Shown one piece after another: positions 24,423 to 34,125 of a stretch of DNA of 41,616 nucleotides. Each line of letters opens with the position of its first letter. The first letter of the stretch is position 1. The notes below the pieces were generated by a model that did no database searches, was not told the DNA's origin, and was given only the letters and a program-made list of their open reading frames with translations. Made by a program: the position numbers and the translations under genes. The stretch is from the NCBI GenBank assembly GCA_023411035.1, contig JAEYPE010000244.1, positions 1-41,616 on the forward strand. Direction: 5' to 3'. The stretch comes from Pseudomonadota bacterium (GTDB lineage: Bacteria > Pseudomonadota > Alphaproteobacteria > Azospirillales > Azospirillaceae).

Positions 24423-25598
24423 ATGAAGCCCGCCCGCCGGCCGTCGAACCCGCTGTTTTCCTCCGGCCCCTGCGCCAAGCGGCCCGGCTGGTCGTTGGAC
24501 GCGCTGGACGGCGCGCTGCTCGGCCGTTCCCACCGGTCGAAGCCCGGCAAGGCGAAGCTGAAGGAGGTCATCGACCTGACCCGCGCCGTGCTGGCCATCC
24601 CCGGCGACTACCGCATCGGCATCGTCCCGGCCTCCGACACCGGGGCGGTGGAGATGGCGCTGTGGAACCTGCTGGGCGCCCGCGGCGTGGACATGCTGGC
24701 CTGGGAGAGCTTCGGCAAGGAGTGGGTGAGCGACGTCACCAAGCAACTCCGCCTGCCCGACGTGCGGACCATCCAGGCCCCCTACGGCGAGTTGCCGGAT
24801 CTGTCGCAGGCGGATTTCAGCCGCGACGTGGTGTTCACCTGGAACGGCACGACCTCCGGTGTCCGGGTGCCGAACGGCGACTGGATTCCGGCGGACCGCG
24901 AGGGGCTGTCGATCTGCGACGCGACCTCCGCCGCCTTCGCCATGGATATTCCCTGGAGCAAGATCGACGTCGCCACCTGGTCCTGGCAGAAGGTGCTGGG
25001 CGGCGAGGCCGCGCACGGCATGCTGGTGCTCAGCCCGCGCGCCGTGGAGCGGCTGGAGAGCTTCCAGCCCGACCGCCCGCTGCCGAAGATCTTCCGCCTG
25101 ACGAAAGCCGGGAAGAACGGGGGCGCCGAGCTGATCGAGGGCATCTTCGTCGGCGACACCATCAACACCCCCTCCATGCTGTGCGTGGAGGACGCCATCG
25201 ACGGGTTGCGCTGGTCGCTGTCGGTCGGCGGGCTGACGCACCTCATCCGTCGGTCGGAGCAGAATCTGCGCATCGTCGGGGAATGGGTCGCCAACTCCTC
25301 CTGGGCCGGTTTCCTGGCGGGCGAGCCGTCGGTGCGCTCCTGCACCGCCATCTGCCTGCGCTTCACCGATCCGGAGGTGAACGCCCTGACGCCGGAGGCC
25401 CAGGCGGAGTTCGCCAAGAAGCTCGCCGCGCTTCTGGAGAAGGAGGAGGCCGCCTTCGACGCCGGGTCCTACCGCGATGCCCCTCCGGGCCTGCGCCTGT
25501 GGGGCGGCGCCACGGTGGAGAACGAGGACATGGAGGCGGTCCTGCCCTGGCTGGACTGGGCCTTCGCAACCGTGAAGGCGGAAACCTTCGGGCGATAA
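24423..25598 (+). CDS. serC: Phosphoserine aminotransferase
   Basis: This 391-aa PLP enzyme converts 3-phosphohydroxypyruvate to phosphoserine and also acts in pyridoxal phosphate synthesis. The PLP lysine is Lys190 in WSWQKVLGGEAAHG. PASDTGAVEMALWNLLG and FTWNGTTSGVRVP bind cofactor and substrate. The sequence is of the longer alphaproteobacterial SerC type. ATG 24423 follows GGGGAG about 10 bases upstream. In many relatives serA follows directly; here the next plus-strand genes are hisZ and purA, with a minus-strand gene in between, and serA is not in the window. Confidence 0.95.
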   Translation: MKPARRPSNPLFSSGPCAKRPGWSLDALDGALLGRSHRSKPGKAKLKEVIDLTRAVLAIPGDYRIGIVPASDTGAVEMALWNLLGARGVDMLAWESFGKEWVSDVTKQLRLPDVRTIQAPYGELPDLSQADFSRDVVFTWNGTTSGVRVPNGDWIPADREGLSICDATSAAFAMDIPWSKIDVATWSWQKVLGGEAAHGMLVLSPRAVERLESFQPDRPLPKIFRLTKAGKNGGAELIEGIFVGDTINTPSMLCVEDAIDGLRWSLSVGGLTHLIRRSEQNLRIVGEWVANSSWAGFLAGEPSVRSCTAICLRFTDPEVNALTPEAQAEFAKKLAALLEKEEAAFDAGSYRDAPPGLRLWGGATVENEDMEAVLPWLDWAFATVKAETFGR

Positions 25599-25610
25599 GG
25601 CGGAGCGACG

Positions 25611-25652
25611 GTGTCTGTAGGCCCCTCTTCCCTTCGGGGGGAGGGGCGACAC
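25611..25652. repeat. REP-like palindrome / bidirectional terminator after serC
   Basis: GCCCCTC and GAGGGGC arms (25621-25627, 25641-25647) surround a TTCGG-containing loop, and outer GTGTC/GACAC arms extend the stem. It lies between the converging serC gene and the minus-strand 569-aa gene, so it may end both transcripts. It resembles the palindromes at 4644 and 30299. Confidence 0.5.
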
Positions 25653-25720
25653 AGTTCGCTGAAGCCGGTGCGACGCTCTCCGCCCACACAATCCTGTCGC
25701 GCGGTGGCGTCGCGCCGCGG

Positions 25721-27430
25721 TCAGACGAAACCGGCCTCTCCCAGCATCCGGTAGAAGTCCCGCAGGGCGCGCTGCTGCGCTGCCGCATCGGGCAGATCCT
25801 CCACATACTTCCGGTCGAAATGCGGTTGGCGCAGATGGGCGAGCACGCGCTTGCGGACCATCTCCAGCGCCCGCCGGCTGCGGAGGATGCCCGGCACGCA
25901 GATCTGCACCAGACGGTTCGCCCGCAGCCGCAGGGCGTCGCCGGGATCGTCCAATCGCTCCACCACCCGGTCCTCGGTGATGTAGGCCACCAGAAGCTCG
26001 TCCAGCTCGCCGGTCAGGCGGGTCCGCGTCTCCTCCGGCAGGGCCGATTCGGCGGCCTGGCAATAGAGCAGGGTCAGCGCCTCCAGATTGTCGCGGGGCG
26101 GCAGGCGGGGGTGGATGAAGCGGCCATAGCCCGCCGGGTTGCCGGTCAGCTTGTGCAGCAGCCGGGCGATGTCCCCGGCGTGCCCGCGCCCGAGGTCGGA
26201 GTCGCCCAGCGCCATCAGGAAGCGCACCCGCCCCGCCGCGTCGGGGATGCGGTCGGTCACCTCCGTGATGGCCTGCTTGCGGCCCGGCGCGCCGCCGCCC
26301 TCCAGGAAGCGCAGGTAGCGCATGACCAGCGCCTCCGCCATCGGGCCGCCCCCGGCGGGTCCGTCGGGGCCGAGTGAGCGCTTCAGAATCTCCTGGAAGG
26401 CGTCCATTTCCAGCGCCGGGTCGTGGCGGTAGAGCGGCTGGGTGCTCTTCAACTGCCGGCGCACCAGATCCAGGATGACGAACCGCGTTTCGTCCAGGTC
26501 GTGGAAGGCCAGAAGCTCGCTCAGTTGGATGGCGCGGTCGTCCTCGGCCCGCTTGGCGGGTGACAGGCGGCCCCGCGACAGGTCGATCAGGTTGCACAGC
26601 GCCTCCGCCAGACTGCCCTGGGCGCCCAGAAGCTCCTGCGCGACGGAGGGGGCGCCCAGCACGTCGGCGATCACCCCGTCCAGCAGCACCAGCGGCCGGT
26701 CGGCGCCTCCTCCGTCCTCCCGCGCCAACTCGCTCAGGAAATCCAGCTTGGCCAGCCAACTGCGCATCTGAACCAGCTCGCGCGACAGCACGACGCGGGC
26801 GAGGAAATCGCGCTCCTCCGCCGGCAGGCCGGAGTCCAGCCGGTCGAACATGGAGCGGAAGCCGGTGGCGGCGATGGCCGGCAGGTCCTTGCGCGCGGCG
26901 GCGACGCGCGCCCGGTCGGTCAGTTCGTCCACCAGCAGGTTCAGCGCGTCGCGCCGCCCGCGCCCGTCCGTTCCGGCCTTCTCCGCCTGAAGGGCGGCGA
27001 CCCGCCCGACCGCGGTGGGCACGAGATTGTCGGTGTTCAGCAGCCGCGCCAGTTCCGTGTGGTTGTGCAGCACCTCGGTCGGGGTGACGACCGCGCGCTC
27101 CACGTAATTGCGCAGCACGCGGTTCATGGCCATGCGGCTCTGCACGCCGTAGCAGTGGCCGGGCGTGAGGCAGAGCGACGGGGCCTCGTCGATGGGGGCG
27201 GCGGCCACCGCCCGGGAGATCTGGCGGAACTCCACATGGACTTCCGTTTCGACATGGCGTCCGTCCGGGCGCCGCCAGTCGCGCAGCACCCGCATGCCCT
27301 CGACCTTGCCGCTGGACAGCACCTTGCGGCCAAAGGCCATGGCCTCCGCCTCGGTGTCGAAGCGGCCTTCCAGGACCCAGTGATCCAGCTTGTAGATCTG
27401 CACTTCGTAGCTGGCGGACGGACGTGCCAT
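25721..27430 (-). CDS. Unrecognised 569-aa helical protein with small N-terminal alpha/beta domain
   Basis: The gene is well supported by codon bias and length. The first 75 or so residues look like a compact alpha/beta module (YEVQIYKLDHWVLEGRFDTE, then VRVLRDWRRPDGRHVE). The rest, about 80-569, is almost wholly helical with repeated Leu/Arg-rich segments and short basic/acidic stretches, suggesting an all-alpha solenoid. There is no signal peptide or membrane helix. ATG 27430 is chosen because the YEVQ module starts right after it; an AGGGGC sequence lies upstream. It diverges from hisZ across a less GC-rich promoter region. A possible functional link to the pseudokinase gene beyond purA is conjecture. 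Confidence 0.85.
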   Translation of the reverse strand: MARPSASYEVQIYKLDHWVLEGRFDTEAEAMAFGRKVLSSGKVEGMRVLRDWRRPDGRHVETEVHVEFRQISRAVAAAPIDEAPSLCLTPGHCYGVQSRMAMNRVLRNYVERAVVTPTEVLHNHTELARLLNTDNLVPTAVGRVAALQAEKAGTDGRGRRDALNLLVDELTDRARVAAARKDLPAIAATGFRSMFDRLDSGLPAEERDFLARVVLSRELVQMRSWLAKLDFLSELAREDGGGADRPLVLLDGVIADVLGAPSVAQELLGAQGSLAEALCNLIDLSRGRLSPAKRAEDDRAIQLSELLAFHDLDETRFVILDLVRRQLKSTQPLYRHDPALEMDAFQEILKRSLGPDGPAGGGPMAEALVMRYLRFLEGGGAPGRKQAITEVTDRIPDAAGRVRFLMALGDSDLGRGHAGDIARLLHKLTGNPAGYGRFIHPRLPPRDNLEALTLLYCQAAESALPEETRTRLTGELDELLVAYITEDRVVERLDDPGDALRLRANRLVQICVPGILRSRRALEMVRKRVLAHLRQPHFDRKYVEDLPDAAAQQRALRDFYRMLGEAGFV

Positions 27431-27721
27431 GGCGCCGTTGCCCCTGTTCCGGATGGCACGGATGGTCGCAGGATGCCGGACATTTCCTATCGAACTCAAT
27501 AAAGATTCGATCGAAATACATTGTTGTTTAGAACCTTTGGGATGGAGCATCTGTTGCCTGCGCAGGGGAGACGGGCACATGTCGCGGGGCTTTTCCGTTT
27601 GCATGACGAAGGGGTGTGGGGTATTCACCCGCTCCGTATGCCCGAGCCCCGCAGGACCGCTGGCCTTGCGGGCGTTCGCCATGCCGAGAGTTTGCCATTA
27701 TCCGATGAGACGACGCAGGCC
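27431..27721. other. Divergent promoter region between 569-aa gene and hisZ
   Basis: The middle of this gap (27475-27530) is clearly AT-richer than its surroundings. It contains the 10-bp palindrome TTCGATCGAA at 27506-27515, close to AATAAAG and ATACATTG segments that could serve as promoter elements on either strand. An open frame runs through it into hisZ, but its residues look non-coding. No terminator or RNA gene was seen. Confidence 0.45.
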
Positions 27722-28885
27722 ATGCCCGCTGATTCCCTGAGTTCCGCCCTGTTGCCCGCCGGCCTGCACGACGTGCTGCCGCCCGAAGCGGCGCACGAAG
27801 CGGCGGCGGTGGCGCGTCTGCTGGCGGACTTCACCGCCCACGGCTATGAGCGCGTGGAGCCGCCGCTGGTGGAGTTCGAGGACAATCTGCTGTCCGGCTC
27901 CGGCGCCGCCATGGCCAAGCAGACCTTCCGCCTGATGGACCCGCTGTCGCAGCGCATGATGGCCGTGCGCGCGGACATCACCCCGCAGATCCTGCGCATC
28001 GCCACCACCCGCCTGAAGAACGGCGCCCGTCCGGTGCGGCTGTGCTACGCCGGGCCGGTGCTGCGCGTGAAGGGCTCGCAGCTTCGCCCCGAACGGCAGA
28101 TCACCCAGGTCGGCGTGGAACTGATCGGCCCGCTGGAGGCCGAGGCGGACGCCGAGGTGATCCTGCTCGCCGCCCATGCCCTGGAAGGGGTCGGGGTGCA
28201 GCATCTGTCGGTGGACCTCTGCGTTCCGACCATGGTGGCGCGGGTCTGCCGCGGCCTGGGTCTGGGCGATGAGGAAACCGCCCGCCTGCGCGAAGCGTTG
28301 GACAAGAAGGACGCGGCGGCGGTGACCGCGGTCGGCGGCCCGGCGGCCACGCTGCTGCACACGCTGATGACCGCCTCCGGCCCGGCGGAGCGCGCCATGG
28401 AGGTGCTGTCCGCGCTGCCGCTGCCGGAAACGGCGGAGAAGGACCGACGCCGCCTGACCGACACGCTGCGCCTGCTGCGCGCCGCGCGCCCCGACCTGAC
28501 GATCACCGTCGATCTGGTGGAGCACCGCGGCTTCGAATACCAGACCGGCCTCAGCTTCACCCTGTTCGCGCGCGACGTGCGCGGCGAGCTGGGGGCGGGC
28601 GGGCGCTACCGCGCCGGCGTGCGTCCGGACATCGAGGAGGAGGGCGAGCCGGGGACCGGCTTCACCCTCTACATGGACACGCTCCTGCGCGCCGTTCCGG
28701 CGCCGGAGCCGGCCAAGCGCGTTTTCGTGCCGCATGGCACCTCCTGGGCGGCGGCGGGCAAGCTGCGCGCCGAGGGCTGGATCACCGTGGCGGGTCTGGT
28801 GCCCGTGGCGGACGCGGCGGCGGAGGCCCGGCGGCTGAGCTGCGGCCATCGGCTGGACGGCGGCACGGTCAAGCCGCTGGCTTGA
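27722..28885 (+). CDS. hisZ: ATP phosphoribosyltransferase regulatory subunit HisZ
   Basis: This 387-aa class II aminoacyl-tRNA synthetase-like protein lacks the HisRS anticodon domain. It pairs with the short HisG to form the first enzyme of histidine synthesis and senses histidine. It shows LLPAGLHDVLPPEAAHEAA at the start, MAVRADITPQILRIATTRL (motif 2 region) and EYQTGLSFTLFARDVRGELG near the end, where HisRS would have its histidine-binding segment. ATG 27722 begins just before the conserved LLPAGLHD; its ribosome binding site is weak. hisG is not in the window. purA follows after about 90 bases. Confidence 0.92.
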   Translation: MPADSLSSALLPAGLHDVLPPEAAHEAAAVARLLADFTAHGYERVEPPLVEFEDNLLSGSGAAMAKQTFRLMDPLSQRMMAVRADITPQILRIATTRLKNGARPVRLCYAGPVLRVKGSQLRPERQITQVGVELIGPLEAEADAEVILLAAHALEGVGVQHLSVDLCVPTMVARVCRGLGLGDEETARLREALDKKDAAAVTAVGGPAATLLHTLMTASGPAERAMEVLSALPLPETAEKDRRRLTDTLRLLRAARPDLTITVDLVEHRGFEYQTGLSFTLFARDVRGELGAGGRYRAGVRPDIEEEGEPGTGFTLYMDTLLRAVPAPEPAKRVFVPHGTSWAAAGKLRAEGWITVAGLVPVADAAAEARRLSCGHRLDGGTVKPLA

Positions 28886-28904
28886 GACTTCACGATCAGG
28901 AATC

Positions 28905-28924
28905 CCCCCCGCGCAAACGGGGGG
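28905..28924 (+). terminator. Weak hairpin between hisZ and purA
   Basis: CCCCCCG and CGGGGGG form a 7-bp stem with a CGCAAA loop, 20 bases after the hisZ stop. A T-rich run (TTTTCTTTC) only occurs 15 bases later, so this may be a partial terminator or a chance feature. It leaves open whether purA has its own promoter. Confidence 0.3.
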
Positions 28925-28975
28925 CGGTGTACGGGTAACGTTTTCTTTCTGCCTTCTTATTTTGCGGAGACACAC

Positions 28976-30268
<1,293 letters not shown>

Positions 30269-30298
30269 CGGGAGTTTCCGTGTCGAACCCCCTTCCAG

Positions 30299-30325
30299 CC
30301 CTCCCTCACCAAAGGTGGGGGAGGG
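30299..30325. repeat. REP-like palindrome after purA
   Basis: CCCTCCCTCACC pairs with GGTGGGGGAGGG (one T-G wobble) around an AAA loop, giving a 12-bp stem about 30 bases after the purA stop. No T run follows. It has the same CCCTC/GAGGG style as palindromes at 4644 and 25621. Confidence 0.5.
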
Positions 30326-30426
30326 AGGGGGCGCCGCAATCACTTCCCGTTACGTTAACAGTTTGTTTGCCCTTTTCGAGCGACTAAGGCTGGCACACGC
30401 TCGCAGGCTCCGGGGATTCGAACGCC

Positions 30427-32469
30427 ATGCCATCCGATGCCATGACCGCAGCCGCCGCGGATCGGATGATGGCGAATGCCGACCCGGTCAAACTGGCCGA
30501 GCGGTACGAAATCCTTCCGAGCGCGCCGCTGGTCGGGCTCAACGCCATCGGCGGCAACGCCTATACCGCCAAGCCGCTGCGTGACAAACGGTCGGAAGCC
30601 TTCGCCATCATCGGCCATGGCGCCACGCTGGCGCGCACCGACATCGCGGCCACCGTCTCCAGCCTCGACAACCCGGCCCATATGCGCCTGCTCGACTGGG
30701 GCATGGTGGACTGGCCGGCGAGCCAGGGGCGGCGCGTCTGCATGATCTTCGAGCGCCCGGCGGGCAAGCGGCTGATGAACAGCCTGGTCGAGCCTACGGA
30801 GCCGGTCCCCGAAGACCATCTGACCCGCCAGATCATCAACCCGCTGGTCTCCGCCCTGAAGGAGCTGTCGAGCCGCGGCGTCGTCCATGGCGCGATCCGT
30901 CCGACCAACCTCTACTACCGCGATCTGGCGTCCAGCACCATCATGCTGGGCGAATGCGTGTCCACCCCGCCGGGCTACGGCCAGACGGTCCTGCTGGAAA
31001 CGGTGGAGCGCGGCATGGCCGCCCCCGCCGGGCGCGGCAACGGCACCATGGCCGACGACCTCTATTCGTTGGGCGTCACGCTGCTGCTGCTGTTCCTGGG
31101 GCGCAACCCGGTGGCGACGCTGGAGGACGAGGCGATTCTCCAGGCGAAGATCGAGCGGGGGTCGTACCCGGCTCTGGTCGGCCAGATGCGCCTGCCGCTG
31201 GCCCTCAACGAGGTGATCCGCGGACTGCTGGTGGACGATCCCAAGCAGCGCTGGACGCTTCAGGACCTCGACCTCTGGGTCGCCGGGCGCCGCCTCAGCC
31301 CGAAGCAGCCGCAGGTGCCGCGCCGCGCCGCGCGCCCGCTGGAGTTCCAGGGGCAGGACTATTGGCATTGCCGCACGCTGGCCCGCGCCTTCGCCCGCCA
31401 TGTGGCGCCCGCCGCCACCGTCATCGAGGGCGGCGAACTGGACAAGTGGCTGCGCCGCTCCATGGGCGACGAGGCGCGGGCGGAGGCGGTGGCGAACGCG
31501 GTGCAGACCGCCTCCACCACGGGCAAGGGCGGCAGCATGGCGGAACGGCTGGTGTCGCGCGTCTGCATGGCGCTGGACCCCGGCGCGCCCATCCGCTACC
31601 GCGGCAAGGCGATGATGCCCGACGGCATCGGCAGCATGCTGGCCGACGCCTTTCTGCGCGGCGAGTCGCCGCAGCCGGTCGCGGAGGTTCTGGCCAACCA
31701 GCTGCCCATGTTCTGGGTGAGCGTCCAGACCGATTTCAGGCCGGAGTTCGTGCCGATGGTGCAGCACTTCGACCAGATCCGCGGCTTCCTCGACCGCCCC
31801 GGCCACGGGCTGGGGGTGGAACGCGTGCTGTACGAAATGAACCCTACCATGCCCTGCATCAGCCTGCTGGTGGCCAAGCAGATGCCGACCACCCCGGCGG
31901 AACTGCTGCGCGCGCTCGATTGGGCGGGGGCGGGGAGCGAGCGGCACAAGGACCCCATCGACCGCCACGTCGCCGCCTTCCTGGCCGTGCGGCACCGGCG
32001 GACCGACGAGATGCTCTACACCCAGCTCGGCTCCAGCATCGAGCCGATGCGCCGGGTGATCGCCATGCTGACCATTCTGGCGGACGTGCAGGCGCGCACC
32101 GCCACCGACTCGCTGTCGCACCTCGCCGCCTGGGTGGTGGCTCTGCTCGATCCGGCCTTCCGGCGCTTCCACAGCCGCCCGCAGCAGGAGACCGTGCGCA
32201 AGCAGGCCGACTCCGCCGCCCACAACGGACGGCTTGGCGAATTGCTCAAGATCGTGGACGATCCGGAGGCGTTGCGCCGCGACAAGCTGGAGTTCGAGGC
32301 CGCCCAGATCGCCTACCGCGAGGCCGACGCCGAGATCAACAAGCTGCGGGAAAGCATCAGCGACCGCAACCGCATCATCGAAACAACCGGGCGGCAGGTG
32401 GCGGCCATCGCGTCCAGCCTGCTGTCCACCATTCTGGTCGGCGGCATCATCCTCTTCTTCGCCTTCTGA
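30427..32469 (+). CDS. Tail-anchored pseudokinase (Ser/Thr kinase fold without catalytic residues)
   Basis: This 680-aa protein begins with a protein-kinase-like domain (about 25-290). The catalytic loop reads VVHGAIRPTN (153-161), so the HRD Asp is Ala156. The DFG position reads LGEC (174-177), and no Lys sits in the expected ATP-lysine strand (FAIIGHG). The kinase fold is still recognisable from DDLYSLGVTLLLLFLGRNP and DPKQRWTLQDL. A long helical region of unknown type follows (about 300-600), then a coiled coil (EALRRDKLEFEAAQIAYREA onward), and one C-terminal hydrophobic helix (about 657-680) at the very end. It is probably a membrane-tethered scaffold with its domains in the cytoplasm. 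The small membrane-protein gene starts 33 bases downstream, clearly an operon. ATG 30427 lies 10 or more bases after GGGG. Confidence 0.82.
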   Translation: MPSDAMTAAAADRMMANADPVKLAERYEILPSAPLVGLNAIGGNAYTAKPLRDKRSEAFAIIGHGATLARTDIAATVSSLDNPAHMRLLDWGMVDWPASQGRRVCMIFERPAGKRLMNSLVEPTEPVPEDHLTRQIINPLVSALKELSSRGVVHGAIRPTNLYYRDLASSTIMLGECVSTPPGYGQTVLLETVERGMAAPAGRGNGTMADDLYSLGVTLLLLFLGRNPVATLEDEAILQAKIERGSYPALVGQMRLPLALNEVIRGLLVDDPKQRWTLQDLDLWVAGRRLSPKQPQVPRRAARPLEFQGQDYWHCRTLARAFARHVAPAATVIEGGELDKWLRRSMGDEARAEAVANAVQTASTTGKGGSMAERLVSRVCMALDPGAPIRYRGKAMMPDGIGSMLADAFLRGESPQPVAEVLANQLPMFWVSVQTDFRPEFVPMVQHFDQIRGFLDRPGHGLGVERVLYEMNPTMPCISLLVAKQMPTTPAELLRALDWAGAGSERHKDPIDRHVAAFLAVRHRRTDEMLYTQLGSSIEPMRRVIAMLTILADVQARTATDSLSHLAAWVVALLDPAFRRFHSRPQQETVRKQADSAAHNGRLGELLKIVDDPEALRRDKLEFEAAQIAYREADAEINKLRESISDRNRIIETTGRQVAAIASSLLSTILVGGIILFFAF

Positions 32470-32502
32470 GGGCGGCCTTACATCACGGATCGGGTGGCAC
32501 CC

Positions 32503-33018
32503 ATGGCGCGCGGCAGGAAGAAAAAGAAAAGCAAAGGCAGCATGCTGACGCTGATCCTGCTGATCATCCCGGCGGGTCTGGTGGTGCTGCCCACATCGAT
32601 CCTGTTCGGCATCGGCATGATCCCGACCATGGTTGCCTACGCCACCGACCGCGACCCGGAAAAATCGGCGCCGATCACCGTCGGCGGGCTGAATTTCTGC
32701 GGCTGCATGCCCTACGCCATCGAGTTGTGGAGGCACAGCCATACCGTCGCCTCCGCCGGGAAGATCTTCACGGACCCGCTGGCCTGGCTGGTGATGTACG
32801 GGTCGGCGGCGATCGGCTGGGCGCTCTATTTCGGCATCCCGCCGATGGTGGCGAATTTCGAGGTGATGCGCGCGGAAAAGCGGATCGGCGCGCTGAAGGA
32901 CGTGAAGGTCGGCCTGGTCCAGGAATGGGGACCGGAGGTGGCCGGCGACCTGTTCGACGGGTCAGGCGACCTGGCGGAGGAAGACCAGGATCAGGCGGCT
33001 GAAGCCGCGGGGGCATAA
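32503..33018 (+). CDS. Small two-helix membrane protein paired with pseudokinase
   Basis: This 171-aa protein begins with a strongly basic MARGRKKKKSKGSM, then a hydrophobic segment LTLILLIIPAGLVVLP that may run on into a second helix (to about 47). A loop with the motif GGLNFCGCMPYAIELW follows, then another helix (LAWLVMYGSAAIGWALYF), and an acidic tail (EEDQDQAAEAAGA). The family is not recognised. The GCG/CxC motif could bind metal or form a disulfide, but this is speculation. ATG 32503 is preferred to GTG 32494. It follows the pseudokinase with a short gap and is likely its membrane partner. Confidence 0.8.
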   Translation: MARGRKKKKSKGSMLTLILLIIPAGLVVLPTSILFGIGMIPTMVAYATDRDPEKSAPITVGGLNFCGCMPYAIELWRHSHTVASAGKIFTDPLAWLVMYGSAAIGWALYFGIPPMVANFEVMRAEKRIGALKDVKVGLVQEWGPEVAGDLFDGSGDLAEEDQDQAAEAAGA

Positions 33019-33025
33019 GAGGGGG

Positions 33026-33054
33026 CGCCGCCCGCCGTGGTTGGGCGGGCGGCG
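33026..33054. terminator. Bidirectional hairpin between membrane-protein gene and rpoH
   Basis: CGCCGCCCGCC pairs with GGCGGGCGGCG (11 bp) around a GTGGTTG loop. It lies within the 40 bases separating two converging stop codons. There is no T run, but its position fits a shared terminator. Confidence 0.55.
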
Positions 33055-33058
33055 GTGA

Positions 33059-33943
33059 TCACCCGGCCAGCTTCTGTTCCACCGCGGCGTTGCGGATGGC
33101 CTTCTGAAGCTTTTCGAAAGCGCGCACTTCGATCTGGCGGACGCGCTCGCGGCTGATGCCGTACTTTTGCGACAGGTCTTCCAGGGTGGTGGGATTGTCG
33201 CGCAGGCGGCGCTCCACCAGGATGTCGCGCTCACGCTCGTTCAGGTTCTGCATGGCGGCGGACAGCAGCTTGCGCCGCTTGCCCAACTCCTCGCTCTCGG
33301 CCAGGGAGATTTCCTGGTTCGCCGTCTCGTCCACCAGCCAGTCCTGCCACTCGCCCTCGCTGTCGGCGCGCAGCGGCGCGTTCAGGGAATGGTCGGGGGC
33401 GCCCAGGCGGCGGTTCATGTTGACGACGTCCTGCTCCGGCACGTCCAGCGTCGTGGCGATGTGGCGCACCTGCTCGGGCGACATGTCGCCTTCCTCGATG
33501 GCCTGCATCTGGCCCTTCAGGCGGCGCAGGTTGAAGAACAGCTTCTTCTGGGCCGCCGTGGTGCCCATCTTCACCAGCGACCAGCTGTGCAGGATGTATT
33601 CCTGGATGGCGGCGCGAATCCACCACATGGCGTAGGTCGCCAGCCGGAAGCCGCGGTCGGGGTCGAACCGCTTCACCGCCTGCATCATGCCCACGTTGCC
33701 TTCGGAGATCAGCTCCGACAGCGGCAGGCCGTAGCCGCGGTAGCCCATGGCGATCTTCGCCACGAGCCGCAGATGGCTCGTCACCAGCTTGTGCGCGGCT
33801 TCCGAATCCTCGATCTCCTGCCAGCGCTTGGCCAGCATGTACTCCTCCTCCGCCGCGAGCATGGGGAACTTGCGGATTTCCTGGAGGTAGCGCGAGAGGT
33901 TGCTTTCGGAACTGATGACCGGAACGCTGGATGTCGTCGCCAT
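33059..33943 (-). CDS. rpoH: Heat-shock sigma factor RpoH (sigma-32)
   Basis: This 294-aa sigma factor directs transcription of heat-shock chaperones and proteases. The region 2 core shows LVTSHLRLVAKIAMGYRGYG, SEGNVGMMQAVKRFDPDRGF and YAMWWIRAAIQEYIL. The RpoH box reads QKKLFFNLR (132-140), which separates it from RpoD and RpoS. Region 4 ends with LEDLSQKYGISRERVRQIE. ATG 33943 has AGAGG 8 bases upstream; the longer frame (to 34063) looks untranslated. The upstream gap (33944-34125) is partly AT-rich near 34110-34125 and should contain the promoter. Alphaproteobacteria often have two RpoH copies, so this may not be the only one. Confidence 0.95.
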   Translation of the reverse strand: MATTSSVPVISSESNLSRYLQEIRKFPMLAAEEEYMLAKRWQEIEDSEAAHKLVTSHLRLVAKIAMGYRGYGLPLSELISEGNVGMMQAVKRFDPDRGFRLATYAMWWIRAAIQEYILHSWSLVKMGTTAAQKKLFFNLRRLKGQMQAIEEGDMSPEQVRHIATTLDVPEQDVVNMNRRLGAPDHSLNAPLRADSEGEWQDWLVDETANQEISLAESEELGKRRKLLSAAMQNLNERERDILVERRLRDNPTTLEDLSQKYGISRERVRQIEVRAFEKLQKAIRNAAVEQKLAG

Positions 33944-34125
33944 GTTGACCCTCTCCGACGGCTGTTGTTCGTGCCTTCTGACGGGCACACGGCCGTTTAC
34001 TGTTCTGCGCTGCTTCCCCGTCCGCTTGTCCGTTCGATCCGCCGGGGATGGTCCCGGATGCAAGCGTGAGCGTGGGCGGCTGCTGACGCGAAGGATAGCC
34101 GACTTCCGCGCGCGGTTATAGTGGC

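Noticed and set aside
24372..27521. Very long minus-strand open frame (over 1000 codons) across serC and the 569-aa gene
   Set aside because: It is a shadow frame of two real genes in GC-rich DNA; the residues show no folded-protein character, and serC is certain on the opposite strand.
34100..34125. TATAAC-like -10 element upstream of rpoH on the minus strand
   Set aside because: The nearest -35-like sequence (TTAGAA) is only 14 bases away, too close for a standard promoter.
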